In this document: one piece after another, positions 37,306-45,651 of the stretch
Position numbering within the stretch: position 1 is the stretch's first letter
How the letters are laid out: every line of letters starts with the position of its first letter
Origin: Microbacterium sp. SA39
GTDB taxonomy: Bacteria; Actinomycetota; Actinomycetes; Actinomycetales; Microbacteriaceae
Reading direction: 5' to 3'
DNA: 64,000 bases
Assembly (NCBI RefSeq): GCF_000967865.1
Contig: NZ_JXRU01000037.1
Coordinates: 62,001-126,000, forward strand
The notes under the pieces: generated by a model
The model's database searches: none
What the model was told of the DNA's origin: nothing
The model's input: the letters and a program-made list of their open reading frames with translations, nothing else
Translations under genes and position numbers: made by a program

Positions 37306-40300
37306 ATGAAGGCACTGTCGTGGATGCGTGCGCGCCCGAAGATGCTGGCGTCGGCGGCCGGCGTCACAGCGGGTGTGATCGCGATCACGACGATGGCGCT
37401 CTCGTACGAGGGCTTCCCGACGACGAAGGTCGATCTGAACGACGGCGGCGTCTGGATCACCAAGACATCAGACCTGCTCGTCGGGCATTTCAACCACGAG
37501 TCCACGGTGCTCGACGGCGGTCTGCGCACAGCCGGTGAGGACTTCGACATCCTCCAGGCCGCAGCGAACGTGCTCGTGGTCGACGACGGAGCCTCCACGG
37601 TCACCGCGGTCGATCCGGCTCGCGTGTCACTGGGAGACTCGGCCCGCATCCCGTCTTCCGCGAAGGTCGCCCTGGGGGCCAACACCGCCGCCATCCTCGA
37701 CCGAAAGTCCGGCGATCTCTGGGTCGTGCCGGTCAGGGGCATCGCCTCGTTCGAGATCGAGGCGGCGGATCCGGTCGCCGAACTCGGCGAGGGCGCGGAT
37801 GTCGTGGTCGCCGAAGAGGGCACCGTGTTCGGCCTCTCGAGCGCCGACGGCGAGGTCGTAACCGTTCCCGTCGACAACGAAGGCGAACCGCTGGAGACGA
37901 CGACCGCCTCGATCGGTGAGCTCGATTCTTCGGAGCAGCCATCCATCACGGCCGTCGGCCGTACCCCGGTCGTGCTCGAACCCGCATCCGGCGCGGTGCT
38001 GACACCGGGCGGGTTCCGCACCGAGATCCCGGACGCGGACGGCGCCGTGCTGCAGCAGGCCTCGGCGGAGACCGCGGCGGTGTCCGTGGCTACGGCATCC
38101 GCTCTGGTGCAGGTGCCCCTCGACGGCAGCGAACCCACGACGACGGATGCCGGTGGCCAGGGTGCCGCAGCGGCGCCGGTATGGCTGAAGGGCTGCGCCT
38201 ACGGCGCCTGGAGCGGCACCGGGGCTTTCCTGCGGGAGTGCGCCGGATCGGCGAACGATGTCTCGGCGAAGATCGAGGACGCGCAGGAGTCGAAGAGCCT
38301 CGTGTTCCGTGTGAACCGCGACGTGATCATCTTGAACGACGCGGTGGGCGGCGCGGCCTGGCTCGCGAACGAGAGCCTGCAGCGCGTCGACAACTGGAAC
38401 GACCTCACGCCTCCCGAGGGTGAGACCGAGAACCAGGAGGACTCCACCGAGGAGACCGTCGAGACGACGCTCCCCGAACGATCCGAGGTGAACACCCCGC
38501 CGATCGCCGAAGACGACTCGTTCGGAGTACGTCCCGGCGGCTCCGCGCTGCTGCCGGTCATCGACAACGACAACGACCCGGACGGCGACGTGCTGGTGGC
38601 GGCGATGGCCGACCAGCAGCCGTCGATCGGCACGGTTCAGCCGATCTACAACGGTGCTTCGCTGCAGATCGCGGTCGCGGAGGACGCCACCGGTACGGCG
38701 ACCTTCCAATACGAGGTCGATGACGGCCGCGGCGGCAAGGACACCGCGACCGTGACGCTCTCGGTCCACGACGACGGCACGAACGGGGCGCCGACTCCCA
38801 AGCGCAAGACATCGCTCACGGTCGAGACCGGCGGGACGGTGTCGTACAACGTCCTCCCCGACTGGATCGACCCCGACGGAGACGACGTCTACCTCAAGGA
38901 AGTCCTGCCCGCGCCCGGCGACGAGGTCGACTTCAGCACAGACGGCCAACTGACCTACAAGGCGACGGCCAGCCTGCAGGGGCGCAAGGACATCCAGGTC
39001 ACCGTCTCCGACGGCCTCGGCGAAGTGACGACCGCCACCATGTCCCTCGACGTGCGCCCGCAGGGTTCGACCCAGCCGAAGACGAACGCCGACCACGTGG
39101 TCACCCGCGTCGGCGAGCAGATCACGGTCGCCCCTCTCGCCAACGACACCAGCTCCGGACGGGAGCGGCTGCGCCTCGGCCGGGTCGACGAAGTCCCGGG
39201 CGCGACCGTGCTGCCCGACATCACGAACAACACGTTCTCGTTCACGGCTCCCGCCGTCGGCGTGTACTACGTGCAGTACCTCGCGACCGCCGGGCCAGAG
39301 AATGCCGAGGGCCTGGTACGCGTCGACGTGACCGAAGCCGCCGAGGTGACTCTGCCTCCGGTCGCCGTGCGCGACGTGGCGCTGCTGCCCACCGGCGGTG
39401 ACGTGCTGATCGGCGTCCTCGCCAACGACACCGACCCCTCCGGCGGGATCCTGGTGGTGCAGTCCGTATCGGTCGAGCCGGACTCGGGGGTCTCGGTGTC
39501 GGTGCTCAACCACGAGACGCTCCGCATCACCGACCAGGGGACACTCGAGGAGCAGGTGCGCATCACGTACCGCATCTCCAACGGCGAGCAGTCCGCGGAG
39601 GGCGAAGTGGTCGTGGTCCCGATCCCGGCGCCCGATGAGATTCTGCAGCCGGTGGCGAACCCCGATTCGGTGAACGTCCGTGCCGGCGACGTGGTCACCA
39701 TCCCGGTGCTCGACAACGACACGCACCCGAGCGACGACACGCTCCACGTCGCCCCCGAGCTCATCGAGCCGTTCGTCGACCCGGAGGACGGCGAGGCCTT
39801 CGTCTCGCAGGACGCGGTGCGTTTCAAGGCGGGCGCCGAGGCGAAGACGGTGTACCTGACGTATGAGGCGGTGGACTCGCGTCAGCAGAAGGCGGCTGGC
39901 TACGTCACGATCCAGATCCTGCCCGTCGACGAGGAGACGAATGCCGCGCCCCGACCGCGCGACCTCGTGGCGCGCGCGCTCTCGGGCACCGAGGCCGACA
40001 TCGCGGTCCCGCTCGACGGCATCGACGCCGACGGCGACTCGGTCGAGCTCCTGGACATCTCGTCGAACCCGACGAAGGGCCGCATCACCGAGGTCGCACA
40101 GGACTACTTCACCTATGAGGCGCTGGACGGCGCCACTGGTGTCGACGTCTTCAAGTACCGGGTGCGCGACCGTCTCGGCAAGGAGGGCACCGCCACGATC
40201 CGCGTGGGCATCGCGCCCGCGGAGCAGGTCAACCAGTCGCCGTACGCGGTGAAGGATGCCGTGGTCGTGCGTCCCGGCCGCGAGATCGCCGTGCCCGTGA

Positions 40301-43300
40301 TGCTCAACGACTCCGACCCCGAGGGCGACAAGGTCTCGCTGGTGAAGGACGGGCTCGAGGTGCCCGGTGAGCTGGAGGCGCGCGTCTCCGGCGACCGCGT
40401 GCTCGTGCAGGCACCCGACCGCGCACTCGAGTCCTCCCTGCAGTACACGGTGAGCGACGCGCGCGGCGCGACGGCGACCGCCGTGCTCCAGGTCACCGTC
40501 GACGAGAACGTGCCGCTGCAGGCGCCGGTCGCGAGAGACGACAGGCTGCGGCCCGCCGATCTCAAGGACGAGGGTCTGACGGCCGACCTCGACATTCTCG
40601 ACAACGACGAGGATCCGGACGGCACGACCGAGCGCCTCGAGCTCGAGGTCGGGCCCGGGGCCACGGTGCTGGAGAACGGCAAGATCCGGGTCACCGTCAC
40701 GGATGAACTGCAGCTGATCCGGTACACGCTCACCGACCAGGACGACCTGCAGGCATCGGCGTTCATCTTCGTCCCGTCGGAGGACGGGCTCCGGCCGAGC
40801 CTCACCTCGACCAAGCCGCTCGAGGTCAAGAGCGGCGAGACGAAGGACGTGCCGCTCGACAAGTACGTCACCGTCGCCGGCGGAGGGGATGTCGTCATCA
40901 CCGAGCACGCCAAGGTGAGCGCGCTCAAGTCCGACGGATCCGATCTCGTGAAAGACGAGCGCACGCTGGTCTACACCTCGGCTCCCGGCTACTTCGGGCA
41001 GGACGCGCTGACGTTCGAGGTCACCGACGGTACCGGACCGGACGATCCGGAGGGGCGCAAGGCGACGCTCAGCATCCCGATCAACGTGCTCCCGCCCGAT
41101 AACCAGCCGCCGGAATTCATCGGCGGTCAGGTGAACGTCGCCCCTGGCGAACCGGCGACGGAGCTCGACCTCGCCGCGCTCACCGAGGATCCCGACCCGG
41201 AGGACAAGGGTAAGCACGAGTACTCCCTCCTCGACGGCGAGGGCAAGGGGATCAGCGCCAGGATCGACGACGACAAGCTCCTGGTGGAGGCGTCATCGAA
41301 CGCGAAGAAGGGTGCCGCGACCACGTTGACGCTGCGCATCAGTGACGGCGAGACCGAAGCGGTGGAGGGCTCGGTCCTCGTGCAGGTCACGGCATCGAAT
41401 CGCGCGATGCCCGCCGCCAACACCGACACCGTCGCGGAAGCCGACCAGGGCAAGACGGTCACGGTGCCGGTGCTCGCGAACGACTTCAACCCCTTCCCGG
41501 AGACGCCGCTGAAGCTTCTGAACGCGGCTGTCGAGACGGGCGCCGGCAGTGCCAGCACGAAGGGGAACGATGTCGTCGTGACCCCATCGCAGGACTTCGT
41601 CGGCACGCTGGTGGTGCGATACACGATCGAGGATGCGACCGAAGATCCCGACCGTCACGCCACCGGCCAGGTCGTGCTCACGGTGCAGGGCGTTCCCGGC
41701 GCGCCGGGCGCACCGAGCGTGACGAGCGTGCAGGACCGCACGGTCGTGGTGTCGTACGGCGCCCCGTCGAACAACGGCGCCGAGATCACCAAGTACACGG
41801 TGAAGGCGGTGCAGGGCGGCTCGTACGCGAAGGAGTGCCAGTCCACGACCTGCACGCTCGACGGCCTCACGAACAACGTCGAGTACGTCTTCCAGGTCAC
41901 GGCGACGAACCGCGTGGGCGAGTCCGAACCCTCCGGCTCGTCGGCCGTCGCCCGCCCGGACGCACGACCCGACACCCCGAACCCGCCGACCCTGAAGTTC
42001 GGCGACAAGTCGCTGCAGGTGGCATGGACCACGCCGACGACACCGGGTTCGCCCGTCGAGCGGTACACGCTGCAGATCTCGCCCGCCCCGCCCTCCGGCG
42101 TCTCTCAGAAGGAGGTGACCGGCAACTCCCTCACCTGGGAGGGGCTCGAGAACGGCGGCAATTATCAGGTGCGTGTGCAGGCGCACAACCGCGCGCCGGA
42201 TCCCTCGAGCTGGAGCGGCTGGTCGGCATCCGAGATTCCCGCCGGTCCTCCGCTGGCCGCGCCCGCTCCGACGACCGCCGAGCTCGCGCCGGTGGGCAAC
42301 CAGGCCCAGATGCAGGTGAACTGGCAGACGCCGCCCGCCAACGGCGACGCGATCAGCAGCTACCAGCTCGAAGTGTGGGAAGGCAGCACGCTCCGCAACA
42401 CCCTGAGCCCTGGCGCGGCATCGAACAGTCAGGCCGTCGTCGTCCCGACCTCGGAGACCGCGTACACCTACCGGATCCGGGGATACAACAAGGCCGGCTG
42501 GGGCGAGTGGAGCGCGATGTCGGCGCCGCGTCGTGGCGTGATCGCCCCCTCGGCACCGCAGATCAGCGCCGTCAATCCGGGCGACCGGTTCGTCGATGTG
42601 GTGTGGACGCAGGGCAGTCGCAACGGCGCCTCGACGAACGAGGTCAGCTACCAGTACCGGCTCAACGGCGGGAGCTGGGCCGGCATGCCGGGGAACAATC
42701 GGATAGGCGGCCTGAACAACGGCACGTCCTACACGGTGGAGGTCCGCGGAGTCTCCACGGTCAGCGGCTCGCAGTATGTCGGGGCGCCGTCGAACGGCGT
42801 CGCGCAGACCCCGTACGGTCAGCCCCAGGCGCCGGCCGCCAACGCGAGGAACCTCGGCACGAGCGTCGAGGTCAGCTGGAACTCGGCACGCTCGTACAAC
42901 GGCCGACCGATTCAGAACACCCAAATCAGGATCGATGGGGGCAACTGGCAGGACGTCAGGGCCGACGGCTCACGAACCGTGGGCAACGGCTACGAGCAGA
43001 CCCACAGCATCGACGTCAGGGCTCAGGACTCGACGGGCGTCTGGTCACCGGTCGCATCGGCATCCGCCCGGACCGACAACAGGCCGGATCCCCGCGCCTT
43101 CGTGACGCGCGGCGCGAGCGCGGTGGGCGAGGACGGCTGCAGCAGCGCCTCGTGCGCGTACTTCGTCGTCAACACACGCGACTTCAACGCCGGCACCTAC
43201 AACATCACCTGCCACTCCGACCGCGGTCGCATCGGCTCCGGCACCTATACCCACAATCTGGGTGCCAACGACAGTCAGCAGCTCGGCTGCTACTTCGGAT

Positions 43301-43362
43301 ACCCGGGCGTCAACACCTGGGTGGAGATCAACGGTAAGGCCTACGAGAAACGCGGCTGGTAG
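37306..43362 (+). CDS. Giant membrane-anchored Ig-like/fibronectin III surface protein, copy 2
   Basis: 2,018 residues, collinear with copy 1 along the whole length and near-identical in long blocks (for example YEGFPTTKVDLNDGGVWITK). It has the same signal anchor, propeller-like domain, acidic linker, Ig-like repeats and fibronectin III domains. The last 180 residues diverge most: the four-cysteine module is conserved in layout (C-x4-C, then G-T-Y-N-I-T-C, then a final Cys) but differs in most other positions. It has its own promoter (P2) rather than depending on read-through. GGGGGGAGACCGGG before the ATG repeats the leader of copy 1. A recent tandem duplication is the simplest explanation. 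Confidence 0.85.
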   Translation: MKALSWMRARPKMLASAAGVTAGVIAITTMALSYEGFPTTKVDLNDGGVWITKTSDLLVGHFNHESTVLDGGLRTAGEDFDILQAAANVLVVDDGASTVTAVDPARVSLGDSARIPSSAKVALGANTAAILDRKSGDLWVVPVRGIASFEIEAADPVAELGEGADVVVAEEGTVFGLSSADGEVVTVPVDNEGEPLETTTASIGELDSSEQPSITAVGRTPVVLEPASGAVLTPGGFRTEIPDADGAVLQQASAETAAVSVATASALVQVPLDGSEPTTTDAGGQGAAAAPVWLKGCAYGAWSGTGAFLRECAGSANDVSAKIEDAQESKSLVFRVNRDVIILNDAVGGAAWLANESLQRVDNWNDLTPPEGETENQEDSTEETVETTLPERSEVNTPPIAEDDSFGVRPGGSALLPVIDNDNDPDGDVLVAAMADQQPSIGTVQPIYNGASLQIAVAEDATGTATFQYEVDDGRGGKDTATVTLSVHDDGTNGAPTPKRKTSLTVETGGTVSYNVLPDWIDPDGDDVYLKEVLPAPGDEVDFSTDGQLTYKATASLQGRKDIQVTVSDGLGEVTTATMSLDVRPQGSTQPKTNADHVVTRVGEQITVAPLANDTSSGRERLRLGRVDEVPGATVLPDITNNTFSFTAPAVGVYYVQYLATAGPENAEGLVRVDVTEAAEVTLPPVAVRDVALLPTGGDVLIGVLANDTDPSGGILVVQSVSVEPDSGVSVSVLNHETLRITDQGTLEEQVRITYRISNGEQSAEGEVVVVPIPAPDEILQPVANPDSVNVRAGDVVTIPVLDNDTHPSDDTLHVAPELIEPFVDPEDGEAFVSQDAVRFKAGAEAKTVYLTYEAVDSRQQKAAGYVTIQILPVDEETNAAPRPRDLVARALSGTEADIAVPLDGIDADGDSVELLDISSNPTKGRITEVAQDYFTYEALDGATGVDVFKYRVRDRLGKEGTATIRVGIAPAEQVNQSPYAVKDAVVVRPGREIAVPVMLNDSDPEGDKVSLVKDGLEVPGELEARVSGDRVLVQAPDRALESSLQYTVSDARGATATAVLQVTVDENVPLQAPVARDDRLRPADLKDEGLTADLDILDNDEDPDGTTERLELEVGPGATVLENGKIRVTVTDELQLIRYTLTDQDDLQASAFIFVPSEDGLRPSLTSTKPLEVKSGETKDVPLDKYVTVAGGGDVVITEHAKVSALKSDGSDLVKDERTLVYTSAPGYFGQDALTFEVTDGTGPDDPEGRKATLSIPINVLPPDNQPPEFIGGQVNVAPGEPATELDLAALTEDPDPEDKGKHEYSLLDGEGKGISARIDDDKLLVEASSNAKKGAATTLTLRISDGETEAVEGSVLVQVTASNRAMPAANTDTVAEADQGKTVTVPVLANDFNPFPETPLKLLNAAVETGAGSASTKGNDVVVTPSQDFVGTLVVRYTIEDATEDPDRHATGQVVLTVQGVPGAPGAPSVTSVQDRTVVVSYGAPSNNGAEITKYTVKAVQGGSYAKECQSTTCTLDGLTNNVEYVFQVTATNRVGESEPSGSSAVARPDARPDTPNPPTLKFGDKSLQVAWTTPTTPGSPVERYTLQISPAPPSGVSQKEVTGNSLTWEGLENGGNYQVRVQAHNRAPDPSSWSGWSASEIPAGPPLAAPAPTTAELAPVGNQAQMQVNWQTPPANGDAISSYQLEVWEGSTLRNTLSPGAASNSQAVVVPTSETAYTYRIRGYNKAGWGEWSAMSAPRRGVIAPSAPQISAVNPGDRFVDVVWTQGSRNGASTNEVSYQYRLNGGSWAGMPGNNRIGGLNNGTSYTVEVRGVSTVSGSQYVGAPSNGVAQTPYGQPQAPAANARNLGTSVEVSWNSARSYNGRPIQNTQIRIDGGNWQDVRADGSRTVGNGYEQTHSIDVRAQDSTGVWSPVASASARTDNRPDPRAFVTRGASAVGEDGCSSASCAYFVVNTRDFNAGTYNITCHSDRGRIGSGTYTHNLGANDSQQLGCYFGYPGVNTWVEINGKAYEKRGW

Positions 43363-43417
43363 CCGCGTCGACCGTTCGACAGACAATCTCAAGCGACTAA
43401 GAGAAAGCACCACCGAC

Positions 43418-44389
43418 ATGAGCATGACCCCCGAGCAGGCCGCCTGGTTCCAGGGAACCTTCCAGCGCCTCGTGGACAACATCGACAAGGCCGTGCAGGG
43501 CAAGCGGGAGATCGTCGGCCTCGTGCTGGCGTCGATGCTCGCCGAGGGACACGTGCTCCTCGAGGACGCTCCAGGAACCGGCAAGACCAGCCTCGCCAAG
43601 GCCCTGGCCGCGACCGTGCAGGGTACGAGCGCCCGCATCCAGTTCACGCCCGACCTGCTGCCGTCCGACGTCACCGGCGTCACGATCTACGACCAGCAGC
43701 AGCACCGCTTCGAGTTCCACAAGGGCCCGATCTTCGCGTCGATCGTGCTCGCCGACGAGATCAACCGCGCCTCGCCGAAGACGCAGTCCGCCCTTCTCGA
43801 GGTCATGGAGGAGTCCCGGGTCACCGTCGACGGCGTGACGCACGAGACGGGGCGCCCCTTCCTCGTCATCGCGACGCAGAACCCGATCGAGCAGGCCGGA
43901 ACCTACAAGCTCCCCGAGGCGCAGCTCGACCGCTTCCTCATCAAGACGTCGATCGGCTACCCCGACCTCGCGGTGACCGAGAGCATCCTGGCCGGAGCGT
44001 CCGACCGCAACCCCTCGGCCGGCCTGGGCGCGATCATCACGACGAGTGCCGTCGCCGACATGGCCGATCTCGCGGCATCCGTGCACGTCGAGCCCGCCGT
44101 GCTCCGCTACGTGGCCGAGCTGGCCGAGGCGACGCGCAATGACCCGGCGACCCGTCTGGGGGTGTCGGTCCGAGGTGCGATCGCGATGATCCGCCTCGCC
44201 AAGGTGTGGGCGGCGGCGCACGGCCGCCACTTCGTGCTCCCCGACGACATCAAGACCCTCGCGCGTCCGGCATGGCAGCACCGTCTGCTGCTCGACGCCG
44301 AGGCCGAGTTCGCCGGCACCAGCAGCGACACGGTCGTCGCTCGCGTGCTCGACGGGATCGCTGCACCCCAGGCGCGAACGGCGGCCTGA
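43418..44389 (+). CDS. MoxR-family AAA+ ATPase
   Basis: A 323-residue AAA+ ATPase of the MoxR type: Walker A EDAPGTGKTSLAK, Walker B IVLADEINRASPKTQ, sensor 1 ATQNPIEQAGTY. MoxR ATPases act as chaperone-like activators of proteins encoded beside them, often with DUF58 and von Willebrand or transglutaminase proteins, as here. The stop overlaps the DUF58 start (TGATG). The ATG at 43418 is used; a second ATG lies two codons on and the ribosome site is weak. It opens a run of nine tightly packed genes up to 59397. Confidence 0.92.
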   Translation: MSMTPEQAAWFQGTFQRLVDNIDKAVQGKREIVGLVLASMLAEGHVLLEDAPGTGKTSLAKALAATVQGTSARIQFTPDLLPSDVTGVTIYDQQQHRFEFHKGPIFASIVLADEINRASPKTQSALLEVMEESRVTVDGVTHETGRPFLVIATQNPIEQAGTYKLPEAQLDRFLIKTSIGYPDLAVTESILAGASDRNPSAGLGAIITTSAVADMADLAASVHVEPAVLRYVAELAEATRNDPATRLGVSVRGAIAMIRLAKVWAAAHGRHFVLPDDIKTLARPAWQHRLLLDAEAEFAGTSSDTVVARVLDGIAAPQARTAA

Positions 44390-45651
44390 TGACGACGGAG
44401 GCACTCGCGGCGCCGTCGGCGCAGACGGAACGCGACGCCGGATGGCGTGACGTCGCGGCCGTCATCGGCGCGCGCGTCCTGACGCGCCTCCGTATCATCG
44501 GCTCCGCCATCCGCCCGCTCGCGTGGGTGCTGATGGGGATCACGATCGCGTTCTGGATCCTCGGCCAGGTCGCGGGGTGGGCGGAGTTCATCATCGCGGC
44601 GATCGTCATCGCGATCACGGTCGCGCTCTGCGCCCTGTTCCTGATCGGGCGCACCGCGTACGACGTGTCTCTCGACCTCGCGCGCACGCGAGTGGTCGTC
44701 GGTGAGCGCGCTGTCGGCGCTCTCACCCTGGCGAACCGCGGCGCGAGGGCGATCCTGCCGTCGCGCATCGTGCTCCCGGTCGGCTCGGGCCGCGGCGAGT
44801 TCGGCATCCAGCGTCTCGCGCCCGGCGAGGAGGCGGAGGAGCTGTTCGCGATCCCCACTCAGAAGCGCGGTGTCGTGAAGGTCGGTCCCGTCAGCGTCGT
44901 ACGCGGCGATCCGCTCGGGCTGTTCGAGCGTGCACACCGCCGCGACGACCCGGTCGACCTGTTCGTGCACCCGAAGACAGTGCTCTTCGACGGGCAGTCG
45001 CTCGGCTACCTGCGCGACCTCGAGGGCATGCCGGCGGCCGACCTCTCTCGCGACGACGTGTCGTTCCATGCCCTCCTCGAGTACCAGCCCGGCGACGACC
45101 TGCGTCACGTGCACTGGAAGTCGACCGCGCGCACCGGCACGATGATGGTCCGCCAGTACGAGGAGACCCGCCGCTCGCACTTCGTGATCGGCCTGTCCCG
45201 CTCGGGCGCCGATTACGCCACCGCCGACGACTTCGAGCTCGCGATCTCGGCCGCCGGATCCATCGGTCTCCGCGCACTCCGCGACTCCCAGCGCGTGGAC
45301 ATGCGTGTGCAGGGGAGGGAGCTCCCGTCGGGCACCGGCAAGCAGTTGCTCGACTCGCTCTCGGCGGTCGAGAACAGCAAACCGCGCGAGGGCGGCATCG
45401 CCGAACTCGCCGGCGTCCTCTCAGCCACGATGCCGCTCGCGAGCGTCGTCGTCCTGGTCTGCGGGTCGAAGGTGCGGCCCGACGACCTTCGTCTGGCCTG
45501 CTCGCGGCTCCCGTTCGGCGCGCGCGCCCTCGCCGTGGTCGCCGACACGTCGGTGACGGGCCCGGCCCTCCGGCGCATCGGCGAAGCCGACGTCATCACC
45601 ATCGGCGCGCTCGACCAGATCCCGCTCGCCCTCCAGAAGGTCCTCGCATGA
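44389..45651 (+). CDS. DUF58 domain membrane protein
   Basis: A 420-residue protein with two membrane helices (about residues 45-62 and 66-90), then the DUF58 domain with its hallmark YQPGDDLRHVHWKSTARTG. DUF58 proteins have a partly von Willebrand A-like fold and are functionally tied to MoxR ATPases. It overlaps both neighbours (start with MoxR by 1 nt, stop with the transglutaminase-like gene by 4 nt). Confidence 0.9.
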   Translation: MTTEALAAPSAQTERDAGWRDVAAVIGARVLTRLRIIGSAIRPLAWVLMGITIAFWILGQVAGWAEFIIAAIVIAITVALCALFLIGRTAYDVSLDLARTRVVVGERAVGALTLANRGARAILPSRIVLPVGSGRGEFGIQRLAPGEEAEELFAIPTQKRGVVKVGPVSVVRGDPLGLFERAHRRDDPVDLFVHPKTVLFDGQSLGYLRDLEGMPAADLSRDDVSFHALLEYQPGDDLRHVHWKSTARTGTMMVRQYEETRRSHFVIGLSRSGADYATADDFELAISAAGSIGLRALRDSQRVDMRVQGRELPSGTGKQLLDSLSAVENSKPREGGIAELAGVLSATMPLASVVVLVCGSKVRPDDLRLACSRLPFGARALAVVADTSVTGPALRRIGEADVITIGALDQIPLALQKVLA

